In this document: piece after piece, positions 29,320-41,169 of the stretch
Layout: each line of letters opens with the position of its first letter
Numbering within the stretch: the first letter of the stretch is position 1
Position numbers and translations under genes: made by a program
Notes under the pieces: model-generated
What the model saw: the letters and a program-made list of their open reading frames with translations, nothing else
Database searches by the model: none
What the model was told of the DNA's origin: nothing
NCBI GenBank assembly: GCA_008704415.1
Contig: VXIS01000138.1
Span: 50,459 to 114,458, forward strand
Direction of reading: 5' to 3'
Origin: Sphaerosporella brunnea
Taxonomy: Eukaryota > Ascomycota > Pezizomycetes > Pezizales > Pyronemataceae
DNA: 64,000 nucleotides

Positions 29320-30140
29320 AGAAAAACAACAAAACGCAAAGAGCCTGACCAGTGCCTCAACAATACAAGAATATCACGCCACCGAGCGAGATCCCTGTAG
29401 GAATAGGTTACGAGTCCGCCGGAAACAAAAACAGGCGAAATATAACGTGAACAAAGAAGGTCGCTCGCGAAATGCGAAGTAGTACCAGATGACGCCTAGC
29501 GCAGGTCAGATTTCACCCAATTCGATGACCTATGAAGAAAAATCACTGCAATTTTACAGGTTGCGAGGTGAGGTGTTGCTCCTGACACGCGGGGAGTCCC
29601 TGCTACTTTTTGTGTCTAAAAGGCATCCCAGTCGGGGAGAGGATGTTTCTCGAGGCGGGGTGGATGCCAAACCAGGCCCCCGGAGGTGTGGTCAGACGCC
29701 CTCGACACGAGTTAGATTCCGCTGAGGTGAGGTGAGGCCAACCAGCTATATTCCCCGGCGAATCTGGTGACCGTCAAGTACCCCTAACGGGACTCTGGCC
29801 AACACGTTGAAGGGTAGATCCCCGGCACCTATCTCAATATCGTTATCGACTGTCGTGTAACCAGTTTTGGCCGATGATTTATCCACCATGCGGGTGTGGA
29901 GAGAGACGGGCTTCCGGTTCGTGAGCGCGACACGGATTCGCGCAAGCACGCGGGGTGACAATGGGTGAATTGGCAGGTGATAGGGGTATGCATTTCATAA
30001 GACGGACATTGATTGTCCTACATACCGATGAAGCAAAGCAACCACAGTTCATCCCACTGCAAGAAAAAAAAATCACATAGGAAACAAAACGCTCAGGAGC
30101 TGACACACCCGAAAACCCGACTGACCGCACACAATTCCGC
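29320..30140. other. Intergenic, nothing recognised
   Basis: No supported gene or repeat. This is the downstream side of the convergent minus-strand gene at 30145. Confidence 0.4.
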
Positions 30141-30144
30141 TTTG

Positions 30145-30999
30145 TCAGACGTCACCCTGAACATCCTCGCCATCGTCCTCGTCAGGCAGGACGTTTTCCG
30201 CATACCTAACCATCTTGCGCAAGGTCCTCTTCATATTGCGCGCCAGTGCCAGTCGCCGGCGAGCATCGGCTAGCTGGTTCTCAAGGAGAATATTCTGCTT
30301 CTCAAGCCGGCTATTCTCCACCGCCAGTTGTTCCATCTTTCCAAGGAGGTGAATGTCCTTTCCCCGCAGCTCGCTCTTTTCCGAGCCGATCCGTTCGATC
30401 TTCGCAAGGTGTTTCTCCCGCTCCTCGACAAAGAAACGAAGGGTTTGTCCCACGCCCTGTAACCACGCGCTCGCCTGGCGCACTTTGCTGGCGTCACCGC
30501 GCAGATTTATCTTGACGCTCTGCAAGGCGTCCGCGAGGTTGTCCAGGTCCTCGATGGAGAGCGGGCCGCCGGGATTACAGACGGTAGCATCGTCCCCCGT
30601 TGTGGGGTCCTTGCCCGCTGTGACGTGCGTCGTTGACTTGCGATCGGCGCGTTTGCCGTTGTCGGCGTTGGTGGAACGAAGCGTGGCGGGGTTCCAAGAA
30701 GGTGCGGCGGTGGTCATGGCAGCGGCAACGTTCGAGGTGTTCTGGTCAGTACCGGAATCGTAGGCGGCGGAGGCAACTTGTGAGGCACGACCGAAATTCA
30801 AAGCGTCCGTCACGTTCGAGGCGGCAGCGGTACGCGTGGCAGTCGCACCGGTTGACGCAGTCACGATCTTCGAGGTAGTCGCAGCTTGCGGGGCGTTCGC
30901 GCCAGTGGCAGCAGTAGAGACGGTCGAGGCATCGTTGACAGAAGCGGTAGCCTGTGCAGAAGCAGCAGCGTTGACACGAGTGGAAGACGAGCAGGACAT
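30145..30999 (-). CDS. Hypothetical coiled-coil protein, 284 aa
   Basis: The ATG at 30999 (context CGCCATGTCC) opens an uninterrupted frame. Residues 1-110 are extremely Ala/Thr/Ser-rich and probably disordered. Residues 145-185 hold LSIEDLDNLADALQ and a short helix. Residues about 188-260 are a strongly predicted-looking coiled coil (EEREKHLAKIERIGSEKSEL, MEQLAVENSRLEKQNILLEN), then a basic stretch NMKRTLRKM and an acidic tail. No signal peptide, transmembrane segment or enzyme motif is seen. It lies 277 bp downstream of another minus-strand gene at 31277. I do not recognise the family; a dimerising or scaffold protein is only a guess from the coiled coil. Confidence 0.7.
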   Translation of the reverse strand: MSCSSSTRVNAAASAQATASVNDASTVSTAATGANAPQAATTSKIVTASTGATATRTAAASNVTDALNFGRASQVASAAYDSGTDQNTSNVAAAMTTAAPSWNPATLRSTNADNGKRADRKSTTHVTAGKDPTTGDDATVCNPGGPLSIEDLDNLADALQSVKINLRGDASKVRQASAWLQGVGQTLRFFVEEREKHLAKIERIGSEKSELRGKDIHLLGKMEQLAVENSRLEKQNILLENQLADARRRLALARNMKRTLRKMVRYAENVLPDEDDGEDVQGDV

Positions 31000-31276
31000 G
31001 GCGGCGTTGTGTCAGCGGATGTTGCGGTGCAAGAGACTGCGGGTGTCGGAGCTTGCGTTGTGGAGACGCGGATGGTTGACTGCCACGTCGGCCTGCACCA
31101 GCTGACTAGGGCTGCATAATAAACCATATCACGGCGTTGGGCTTCGCATAGGCATTCAATAAAGCGTATCGAAACAAAGAAAGGATTTATTCCAAGCAAG
31201 AAACCCAACGCATTATCAAATAGTCACATCTCTACGTCGCGTAACCAACCATGCTCCGCTCCTCCCAGCCGCTTCG

Positions 31277-32335
31277 TTACATTGGCCGTCTAACATAGCG
31301 CCGTCCAGGGAAGACGAGTGGTTTATCGCTGGTCCCGACCTCAGCAGGCGGCGGGGAAGCCAGGGGCTTTTCAACCGCAACGTTCGGCGGCGGCGGTGTC
31401 TGGTCAGCAGCGAAGTTGCTCCGGCCCTCGGTCGGCGTGCGCATCGCCATGCGCGGCACCCTGTATGGCCGTGATTGCAGCGCGTTACGAGTTACGGCGG
31501 GTGGCGGCGTTGCGGCTACCTCGCTGTCCCGCCGGATACGCGGCTTCGGGGTGCTGGGGGTTGGGTCCGCGCGGGTGTGTGACGGGAGGGAGGCGACATC
31601 GCCTGCTGCCTGGCTTGGGTCCGAATCGCTGTGTGACGGGAGGGCGGCGATGCGGCGGGATCCCCAGGACGGTCGTGGCGGGTATACGGTGTCGGTGTGA
31701 GTTGCCTTGCCCTCGACCGAGCGGGTTCCTGACCAGGTGCCGGCGCTACCCGGCGTGACCTCCGCGAACGGGTCTCCAATAACCCCCCGAAACCCGTCAT
31801 CAGCGAGGTCCAGTGCCGCTCCAGCAGTGAGGGCGCGTTGAGCTGGACCGCTGTCATCGGACTCAGACACCAGCGGCTCCATGAGGTCTGGTGATTCCAT
31901 TGTGGCGGTGTTTCCCTCGTGCTGCGTGGCGCCATCAGCTTGCTTGGGCCTACCGCAACCGGGTGCGATACATACCGACAAATCGAATGTATCCACTTTG
32001 GGATCTTTCGTGAGCATGACCAGCTCCGGAGCGTTTCCGAGTTCGTTTCCCAACGCACGGCCTGCCTCGAACGCGGAAACGGGGTTGGAGTAAGGGTTAG
32101 AGTCCGTCAGCGTGCTGATCGGCGGCCACGTCCCGAATATGACGCTGTCTACGAACGCACGGACCCGTTCCTTGTGCCCATGCTGCTTCTGAGCCTCGGA
32201 TTGCTCGTTCTGGGTGTTGGAGTCCTCGGTTGGGGTGTTGGGTTCCTCGTTTGGTGTGTTGGCGTGGTCCTTCTGAGTGTTGTCCTTGCGAGTCTTCTGC
32301 GATCGCTTTTTCTGAGACTTGCGGTTGCGCGGCAT
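31277..32335 (-). CDS. Hypothetical low-complexity protein, 352 aa
   Basis: The ATG at 32335 follows a CA-rich leader with repeated CCCAACACAAC words. The N-terminus is highly basic (MPRNRKSQKKRSQKTRKDN), like a nuclear or nucleolar localisation signal, then repetitive Asn/Thr/Pro/Glu sequence (NTPNEEPNTPTEDSNTQNEQ). A more ordered stretch follows at about residues 55-115 (HKERVRAFVDSVIFGTWPPI; FEAGRALGNELGN). The rest is Ser/Pro/Thr/Asp-rich with two similar RIAALPSHSDSDPSQ and ASLPSHTRADPTP segments, ending in basic GRRYVRRPM. No known domain is recognised, and no intron is needed. Confidence 0.65.
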   Translation of the reverse strand: MPRNRKSQKKRSQKTRKDNTQKDHANTPNEEPNTPTEDSNTQNEQSEAQKQHGHKERVRAFVDSVIFGTWPPISTLTDSNPYSNPVSAFEAGRALGNELGNAPELVMLTKDPKVDTFDLSVCIAPGCGRPKQADGATQHEGNTATMESPDLMEPLVSESDDSGPAQRALTAGAALDLADDGFRGVIGDPFAEVTPGSAGTWSGTRSVEGKATHTDTVYPPRPSWGSRRIAALPSHSDSDPSQAAGDVASLPSHTRADPTPSTPKPRIRRDSEVAATPPPAVTRNALQSRPYRVPRMAMRTPTEGRSNFAADQTPPPPNVAVEKPLASPPPAEVGTSDKPLVFPGRRYVRRPM

Positions 32336-32428
32336 GTTGTTGTGTTGTGTGGGGGAGGCGGTTGATAGTTGTGTTGGGAAGACGGCCGATGGTTGTGTTG
32401 GGAGGTTGTGTTGTCGGGTTCACAGAAG

Positions 32429-32436
32429 TATTTATG
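32429..32436 (-). promoter_or_regulatory. TATA-like box of the gene at 32335
   Basis: On the minus strand CATAAATA lies about 95 nt upstream of the ATG at 32335, ahead of the CA-rich leader, a reasonable place for a fungal TATA element. Confidence 0.35.
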
Positions 32437-32439
32437 CGT

Positions 32440-34030
32440 CCCGGTGTGGTGCGGGTCCACAATATTCGCCGAGGGTCCGGAAGCGCACGTTGCACCCTGA
32501 CAGCGCGCGCGAATTGTTGCGGGTACAACTTCAGGCGTATACGGATGGAGTGCAGTGTATGTTGCGCAGGCTTCAACAATCATCACGCAGCAACATACCA
32601 ATCAGGGTGGAGGAAATCAAAACAGTCATCAAAATCGCAGGACCGCGATTTGGGAACGCCTGGACGTCAACAGAAGCACTGGTGTCTTTCTCGCCGTTGG
32701 AATATAATTGCTTTCCGAGCATCTCCGACTGCTACAGGTGGCGGAAAGCTGGCCGATCCCGGTGGTGGACATTTCGAGGTGTAAACCATTAGTCATCATC
32801 AATAGCCACTGCCCTTGCAGTCTTCTCAAGCGTAGCCGATGGAGGGTGTACATATCAGACTACGTTGTAGCACACAGTGGCGGCATTCATCCGGAATATC
32901 TCGGCATCAGCTTGCTATAGTGACAGTCCCAAACCTCCGTGGAGATTGATGATGTTGAAGCCCCGACTGCGCTTCTTGCACGTTTTGATGATGATTTTAA
33001 CCAGGGCACCAAGAAGCAACTTAAGATGGCCGTACATATCCTTGCGCTGGCACTGTAACGAAGAAAGAAGATGCACACCAGACCACGATTACCGGCGCCA
33101 ACTATCTCGAGGGATCTGCGGCTGTACTCTGAAACCGTAGCACCGACACTGCAAATGCCACCTGCTCCTTTGGATGGCTGCATATGAGAGCACTTGCGGC
33201 ACGAAAGCGTTATTCAAATCGGGTTTGTGGCATGCTGTAGCTTCAATAAATCCCTTATTTGCACCACGATACCCGAGGGATTTATGTTGCTTATGGCGAA
33301 GGCGTCATGGCAAGCCACCAAGACGTTGCGACGCGAAATCAAAGAAGGTGCAAATGTTGCGTTGCAAAAAGCTAACTACAATCGGCTGTGGGGTATCTTG
33401 CAGCACAGCGGGACATAGGTTCGATGGTAGATTCATTGGCTGCGCCATGCGGCAGAGCTTACCTGGAGGCGAATATTGGGTGAGTATATATTGTGACAAT
33501 GATGACGACGAACCCGCGAAGATCATGACGCAGATGGAGCGATTCGCTTGAGCTCTTTCACCGTCGGCGTGGGGTCAACTCCGATGTCGCACACAAAAAT
33601 GAGATGGCAGCATCAGGCAGGAACTACGAGGAGCACGAGAGGTTGAGGATTACGGAACGACGGCTTTGAGCCAGGAATACAGCACATTATTGTTGATGCT
33701 GTTGTGGAGTGGCAGTCGTCGGGAGGGGGGGGGTGTCTAGGAGAGGTCGAAATATGACAGCGCGTGAGCTAGTATCGGCATGCGATTTCGGTGCTCCAGA
33801 CGTTATATACACCACCCCCCATGAAAACCATGTAAAAAAATGGGGCACGCGCGGCCCAACCGCGAGTGGAGGTGTTCCTTCTCAACGGAGACTAGCTGGA
33901 TATGCAGCCCTGTCATTGTACTTCAAGAAGCCGCAGATGTTCAATATTTTTGAACGGAATGTGTGGGAGACTGATATGGCAAGCCCGCGAGGGCTCCATC
34001 AGAGAGTGCAACCACTGTGGAAAGTATACT
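32440..34030. other. Intergenic, nothing recognised
   Basis: Several frames of 70-125 codons overlap on both strands between 32600 and 34030 without motifs. I could not support a gene. Confidence 0.4.
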
Positions 34031-34041
34031 AAGTCCGCAGG

Positions 34042-34691
34042 CAGGGCTGTCAATAGTCCGGCCGGCCGCCGGGTCAAACGGGGCCCCACGGAGTGGGTCA
34101 GGTGGGGCCGGTGATGTGGCAGGCCCGACAGGTTCGGGCAGGCATAACAAAAAACTGGATATCTGATAGGTGCCGGCCGGTGCCCGGTAGCAAAGAATTA
34201 AGGTCAGGTTGGTCATTGTGCCGAACCCGGGGCCACTCAAAGCGCTAATCGTTCGGTGGTCGTTCCGCCGCAGCTAAAGCGTCGATCGCAATCAAAAGAC
34301 TGGTCGATCCCCGCCATAGAATGCCTCAAAACCTAGCGAGGGAAGATCTGGTCTATGGGCCGGGTTCTCAAATTCATCAGGTTGAGCGTATGCAGAGTCA
34401 CTTGGAACAGCGGGCGGCGGAGATGGGGGGGTAGCTGGCGGTTGTGCTGGTTGTTGAATCTGTATCTCGCGTTCATGTTTCTTTCCTTGATGTATGTGTA
34501 AGCAAAAAACTACAGATGCCTGGCGGGCCCGCCTGGCGCCGGGTCCTTCTGGGCCTGGCGGGTGCCCGGAGGCGCCTGGGTCTCGGTCCAAAATGCCTGG
34601 TCCGAACGGGCTGTGATTTCAAAAGCCCTTTTCAATCAATCCGGTTCAGGCCGCGTTGAAAGCCGGACTGGCCGGACTTTTGACAGCCCTG
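34042..34691 (-). mobile_element. Complete 650-bp hAT-type MITE (TIR CAGGGCTGTC)
   Basis: The plus-strand left end CAGGGCTGTCAATAGTCCGG and the inverted right end CAGGGCTGTCAAAAGTCCGG differ at one position. The perfect 8-bp duplication TCCGCAGG flanks it (34034-34041 and 34692-34699). The body is about 650 bp, the same length as the copy at 52332, in the opposite orientation. There is no transposase frame. Confidence 0.9.
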
Positions 34692-34699
34692 TCCGCAGG

Positions 34700-37160
34700 T
34701 GAGGCAAAACGGAGGTGTGCATGGACGACGTGCCCGGACAGGCATCGAATAGATTCCAGCCACTTCGCACGTCGTGTGAGATCTCACATATATCTATCAT
34801 CTCCACTGAAAACACATCCCTAGCCCAACAAGCCCACCACCGCCGGGCCCAGAACACGCACAACGCAGGGTTGTTGCACGCCCGCTAATCACCGCAACTA
34901 CCAACTCGACCATGTCAGTCAGCGCCGCATACAACCTCTCGCCTTCACACACATGCAAACACCCTTGGCGCAATTGATGATACGCTTCGCAAGATGCTTC
35001 AGTTTGCGGGGTTGGGAGGGGCGGTGAGACCAATCCGGTTGGGTGAGAATCGGGGCGATGACACGGGCCTGGGGTTTCCACTAACTCGTGTTCAAGGAAA
35101 AAGGGGCACATTGTAATTTCAAATGGGCTTGGAGTCCCTACCACTGGCACCTTCAAAGCTTGAGAGTCTTGATGGCTTGTGCTTCCATCGGACTCAGGCG
35201 GTTAGGAACATCTGGAAACGTAGGATTCGCCGCCAAACAACAATGGCCCGGGCCATCAATAGGCAAGCGGTCCCATGCGCTGTGCATGAATGATTCACTG
35301 ACAATCACTGAGGAGGGACACGATCGCGCCGCGACCGATCCTTTAAAAAACGAAATCTGGTCATTAGAGCACTGGACTTGTTATCAGCGTGCGTGGGATG
35401 CGCCACCCATGGTGAGGAACGTGTACCCGCATTGGTCGATGCACAACGCGCTGCAAGATACCAAGGTCAGGAAATATCATGATCCGAAGCCGGTAGAGGT
35501 TTTTAGTAACCTCCATTTGGCTCCTTTATGGAATTCGTCAATCCGAAAGATAAAATATACGTAGGGGATGAAAAATCCGTGATTGCCGCCGTTAGATCAC
35601 TATGATGATGTGAATCCGTTGCTCGCGCGCTCCAGATTCGACGACCAGAAGCCTGTTGCGAAGCCTGGTCAGGCTGCGGAGGAAACTATCGTCACCTCTT
35701 CTACCTGTCGCCGTAGCCCTCTCTGCTGTCTGTCCCACCGACACAGCTACACCTTCTGTTGCCTGCCACCGCTGCTTACGCCAATTCGTGGTGTAGCGTA
35801 ATACTGGCAGTTTTTTGCCTGGCCGGCACGAGTTTCTGAGGCGTGAGGTATTATGTCAATTGCTTATTAATCGACATATCAGGCGGCGGAGCTTCGCACT
35901 CGTCACCGACTCATAGAAAAACAACGTATTTATACCTATCAGCATACGCATTTCTGCATGCGCCTCGCGCGGCGGTACAGTGTCCTTGTAGTCTGCGGTG
36001 TCGAACAACGAGGGTGTGGATGAACGTCATACATACAGCCTTGCTTTCTCACAACCGTTTCGTGACCGGTCTGTTACGACACCTTGGGGTTTTCAATAAG
36101 CGTTCATCAAGGGGGTGGGACTACGAACGGAAGCAGAGGCTATTGGCAACCACTGTTGCCACTACTAGATATGCCTGATGACACACTAGAAGTATTACTG
36201 TGTCAGCATCGATGATGGTGATTTGGCAACCGCGGCCGTCAGAGAATGACGACCCAAGAATGCGGTGGAACGGATAGACCGCGCAGGAATGAACCCGGGA
36301 CGCACCGACGAGCGAAGACGGAAGATGTCAAATGCGGTACTTACGATGGCAAATCTAAATCGGACGAGGCGCGAGTGGGCAGTGGCGCTCATGGTATATA
36401 CAACAATCCGAGGGTTATAATGCAATTATGCTCGTGACGCTGCGTGGGTGGCATAGCATCACCAGGATATGGAGAGCATGGAAATTCTCTTCAAAACCCT
36501 TCTGGGACGTGACAATCAGCAAACGCCTGGGTTGTACCGGGGTCTGTGGAATTGAGCAACAGAGAAGACATCCGCACTGGACACTATGGAGGCACCATAA
36601 TTCTCGGAAAAAGAACAGCACACCGTTGTGAATCCCTGTCTGAGGGCGTTACGGGTTGGATTACTGGAATTGATATCGCAATCGCAATTAGCGGCCGGCA
36701 GAGCATCATATCAGCAGAACATTGCAACATCGAAGTCAAATCCGAGCTGCGAACAACCGCTGCACAAACAGAGTTGTGCCACATTTGTATTGGGCATCTG
36801 CGGGAGGGTGCAGTAGCGGTCATTCATTGGTATCACGGAATAATGGCCCAGTCTCCACTTTCTTATCCGCCGGCGCTATGTGTGCATACCAGACATTCCC
36901 GGTGCGTCTCCATGCGCCACCTAAGCTGCAGCATTCACCCAAATGGAGTCAACTCACACATCATGGTTCACAGCGTCGCCTACAGGAAGCGAGGCGACAC
37001 TCTACACCTCGCCTGGTCTATTGCCCACAGTGGACCAAACCACGTGGAAGCGCAGTCTGCGAGGAACCTGTCGTGTCCTTATTCCGGTGTATTTGGCTGC
37101 TGGTCCGAAAAAGACGCTGTTTGTACCACCCACGGTCAAAGGCTTCGTTTGTTTCCACAC
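34700..37160. other. Intergenic, uncertain coding
   Basis: A plus frame at 35088-35564 and one at 36546-37178 are the longest. They lack domain signatures, and overlapping frames of similar size exist on other strands, so I do not call genes here. Confidence 0.35.
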
Positions 37161-37163
37161 TGC

Positions 37164-37370
37164 CAGGGCGGTCCATAGTCCGGCTGGCCGCCAGGTCAAA
37201 CGGGGCCCTACGGAGTGGGTCAGGTCGGGCTGGTGATGTGGCAAGCCCGACAGGTTTGGGCCGGCATAATAAGAACCTGGGTATCTGATAGGTGGCCCAG
37301 TATCCTGAAGTAAGGTTGGGTCGGTGACTGTGCCGAACGCGGTGCCACTAACGGCGCTAATCGTTCGGTG
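37164..37370 (-). mobile_element. Truncated copy of the 650-bp MITE
   Basis: From CAGGGCGGTCCATAGTCCGG at 37164 about 207 bp match the corresponding end of the copy at 34042, ending abruptly after GCTAATCGTTCGGTG. The other end and any target duplication are absent. Confidence 0.75.
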
Positions 37371-37374
37371 CTGG

Positions 37375-38710
37375 CAATTGACGATACTAGCTGCAGTTGT
37401 ACAACCCCCCGACAAAGGGGCCACAGGTGAGGAACTCTCACAACCCGGGATCACTATCGGAACAAAGACTGCCCATCATTGCATGCTGACTACGAGGAAG
37501 CATGGTCACCAAGAGTTTCAACGGTGCATTATGACTACAATAGAGTCGGCAAATGTTGCTGCCCAGAATAGGGAGTCAACAGTTGAACCCAAATTGTGAT
37601 TGCGCTGCCTCGTTTGATGACGCTGGTGCCCGGATCCAGCGAAAACGAATTTTCAGCGGAGTGCGGAGTATGATTCAAATCACGAACAACCGTAGAATTT
37701 CACCACAAACGGCCAACACCTTTCCCAATCACTGCTTCAGGTTCGCAGCCTGATTCAGTCCTGCATCTGCTAGATGCTGTTGGGCTGTGCGTTGAATGAA
37801 CGTCTGAGGGGTCGCGATGAAGCACGATACACATAGGCTTTTGGGTAAGCCCGTTTTCAACCTCTATCCCAGGTTCATAGCGGCGTAAAGCCTGCAGTGT
37901 TGAGATAATGTGCTTGGGTGTTTCTTGATCTGGATCACACATCTTCATCATCAAGACTTTCAGCAGTCAGGATAGCTGATGAAGATGTTGGACCGTGTAT
38001 CATCAGACTTTGATAAAGCGTCTGAGGGATCGATGTGGTGTAAAGAAAGAGGAGTGGATTGAAAAGAGAGAGATACGTGAAAAAGGGAGAGGGGGAGAAG
38101 GGGAAGACGGCGGTATTTATAGTTCCAGCCAGCGTCAGCTACAATTGGCCGACTGTGCGAGTGACGACTGCGTGCGGCTTGGACTACGCCGGTGCGGCCT
38201 GACAAGTCAGTTCCATCACAACTAGCAATCTAACCGTGGATTGGCAGCATCACGCCAACTGGATCGTTTCCTGAAGTTATGCGAACCGGTGAACTTCAAC
38301 GAGGTGGACTATTCCAAACGCTACCTAACACATGATAGCACGCCAGAATGGGGTGCTTGCCCACTATTATCCAATGCGTCCGCTCCTACTGCTCAAGCGG
38401 ATCGGATATCAGCCCACCAGTGTTAGCCCAAACGTGGACCGTCCCTTATGGAGTTGCTCTTGAACTCAGTTCACAGCCGGGGTAATAGCATGGCTGTATG
38501 TCGAAAGGGAAGCACCTCCTTCACCTAACATCTCCTGCTGGCGCAAGCCAAGATACCGTCCGACCGCCATGATGCAACGCCATAATGATGCAGCAATGCC
38601 GCCTTGCGAGCTGAGTTGAAAACGGCCAGTGTCCATTTCAACGAATATCCGACCTGTTGAGGATAGGTTTTGCGCAGCGGACTTATCAGGAACGTAGGTA
38701 GATGAGATAT
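37375..38710. other. Intergenic, nothing firmly recognised
   Basis: A purine-rich stretch followed by GGTATTTATAG at about 38108-38120 resembles a TATA region, perhaps of an old LTR, but no second copy was found to prove this. Confidence 0.3.
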
Positions 38711-38714
38711 ATTG

Positions 38715-38780
38715 AAGGTTCGGAGCTTAGGCGCTCGGTTCTGCACTTAAGGTGCAGAACTGACGCTAGCTCCAAACCTT
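38715..38780. repeat. Strong imperfect hairpin
   Basis: The outer arms AAGGTTCGGAGCT and AGCTCCAAACCTT pair with one mismatch, and the inner arms GTTCTGCAC and GTGCAGAAC pair perfectly around a 5-nt centre. The whole 66-bp palindrome could be a tiny foldback element or part of a retroelement end. It lies just beyond the copia relic. Confidence 0.6.
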
Positions 38781-38932
38781 AATCTAACGACATCGCTTAT
38801 CTAGTAGCGCAGTTAATACCCGGATGCTACATCGAGGATAGATTCACGTTGTCAGCGTCACTCCATACTCAACGCTGCCCTTATCTGAGCGTAGACTGCA
38901 TATTCATATCCTCCTTTCTCCGTCATTCCTCC

Positions 38933-41165
38933 TTAGTCTTTCGAGGTCGTCAAACCAATCGGTTTGACAAATGCGGCGTGCTTGATCGATCCAAGCTGCT
39001 TCGTCAGGCCATCGGCCAACTGCTCTTGACTACTAACGTGCTCAAACGTAAGGTTACCGGATTCGATCTGATCACCAATCGCATGATAGCGAATCCTGGG
39101 GTGCCTTGTTGCATTTGGAAAGCCGTTGTTTAGAGCATTGGTGCCGGCCGTGTTGTTGCCTCGGAGCGTAATGTGGCTAACGCTTGCTTTGCCGATCTCA
39201 TGCACAACGTTTCGAAGCCAGCTTGACTGTCGGTATGCGCTCTCCGTCCCGATGAGCTCAGCTTCCACAGTGCTTTGCACCACCAGTCCTTGCTCCTTTT
39301 ACTCCCACATGATCAGTGCTCCGTCGAGGAAGACAAGCCAACCAAACCTAGACCAGGCACCAACCAAACCTAGACCGGGCACCATCCAAATATCCAAATA
39401 TCCAGCGTGGTCCGTATCTGAATATGCGACTATAGCCTCTGTCGGAAAGGACTGACGGTCTCCGACAACTGCCAACTCGCAGTTTCGCGTTCCGTCGAGG
39501 TATCGCAGGAGGAGCTTGACGGCTCCCCAATTCTCCATTGACGGCTTCGAAGCATATCGGCCCATGATGCCTAAAGCATATACGATGTCTGGTCTGCTTC
39601 CAATGGCCGCATAATAAGGCTGCCGATTTCCTGCCGATGTACGTCTTGGTTGCATGCTTCTTTGTCATCACGTCGCTCATTAGGTCGCCAGTTGCTCTGC
39701 ATCGGTAGCACCTTTCTCACGCTATCCTCCAGTCCGAACCTCGTAAGGACTTTCGTAAGATAAGCTGCCTGCAATATCCATATATGACGGTTTTCGCGGT
39801 CACGCCGAATCACCGGTCAGACGTAGGTAAAGGTCGGCGGCGCTATCACTCTCCCTTTTGCCTGGAATGGTCTCCTGAATTCCTGGCAAAACAGCTCCAA
39901 TTGGTGTTGCGGCGCGGCAATCAATATGTCATGGATGTAGAGGTTTAACAAGGCGTCGTCGTTGTAGTAGAGTCCTGGAGCCGAAATGGACGCTTTCAGA
40001 TGAAGCTCGTTGACGATGAATTGGCTGATATCATTGAAACAGAGCATCCATTCTGCTTCAATCCAGGGATCGAGTTCTTCAACAGTACTATCGGCCGTTC
40101 TCTATCCAAAGGATCGTCCGCCCATTTTGCTTTTGGGAGCTTCTTCGTTTAATGTTGCTCCGAAATCAGCGGTGGGGATGTCCAGAACAGCCAGTTCCAA
40201 GTCCTTGGTAGCTGTCAAAGTCAGAGTCAACCGGATGCTCTCGGCCCCAACTACCGGGGATGAGATCTCGTCGTAGTGGTCAGTCGTCCAAAAGAAGACG
40301 CGGGCTACCAATCGCACTTGATATTTCTCAATGGTTCCGTCGGGCTTTTCTTTGACGATCATGACCCATTTTGCGTCAACAATGCGCTTCTCTGACGGCG
40401 CTGAGGTGACGCAGGCGTAGACGTCATGGGACTTCAATGATGTCTGCTCAGAGTCCAGAGCAGAAATACATTTTGCTGCATCGGGAGCAGCTATAGCTTG
40501 CTTGTAGGACTTTGGTCCCGCCGTCGCCAACAGGACGTCGTCGTAAATCATTCTCATAGCCTCATCGTTGCCTTGTTGGAGCCGTTGTCCGTCGCCACGC
40601 GTCCGTCCAGCATAGAGCTTTACCAGATGGCCCTTTACTTCAACTTCCCTCATCAATCTCGTATTGCGGGTTAGGGATACGGTGTTGGGGACGCAATCCG
40701 CTCTCCTGGGACTTGGTGCGGCTGTTCGGCCGGCGGATCGTCATGCGCCCTCGACGCCTTTTGTCTTCTCACGACGGGTGTAGCCGGCGGATCGCCATGC
40801 TGCTTCCGTGCCTGTTGCCTCCTCTCAATGGGTGTTGCTGGCGGCTCCAATGGTTGGTCCCGATGTGAAGATTGTGTTTTGTCATAGTAGTTGTCAAGAT
40901 CTGGATCTTCTATTTCGTTGCGTGGTGGTATTTCGATCGGTGTGGTCCCTATGCCGTTGAAGTCTTCATACAGAGTATTTTCGTCAAATTTGACATCCGG
41001 CGATGTGACAATCTGTCTCCCCTCGACGTCATATAGCCTGTAATGTTCTTGTGACTCTCCATGTGAACCTTCCTGCGTACGCATGCCCACAAGCAATCCA
41101 CTGGTCGGGTTGAGGTTCACCACGGCCTGCGTGAGAGCTGACGGTCCTGGCTTTTCGGCACCCAC
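38933..41165 (-). pseudogene. Decayed Ty1/copia pol (integrase tail, RT, RNase H)
   Basis: Reading the minus strand from 41165: the integrase C-terminal region (YRLYDVEGRQIVTSPDVKFD, 40671-41165) and a Pro/Arg-rich linker; the N-terminal reverse transcriptase (SALDSEQTSLKSHDVYACV, KWVMIVKEKPDGTIEKYQVR, LAVLDI; 40102-40656); the RT palm with LLNLYIHDILIAA (39817-40047), where the family has Y-x-DD; the thumb (39571-39813); and RNase H with RPDIVYALGIMGRYASKP and AYSDTDHAG (39299-39655), then EAELIGTESAYRQSSWL and SSQEQLADGLTKQL (38933-39283). The pieces lie in several frames with stops, so it is inactive. The integrase core and gag are absent, and LTRs could not be identified. Confidence 0.8.
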
Positions 41166-41169
41166 TGTT

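Noticed and set aside
35088..35564. 158-codon plus frame as a gene
   Set aside because: Plausible composition, but with no domain, no leader signal and competing frames I could not support it.
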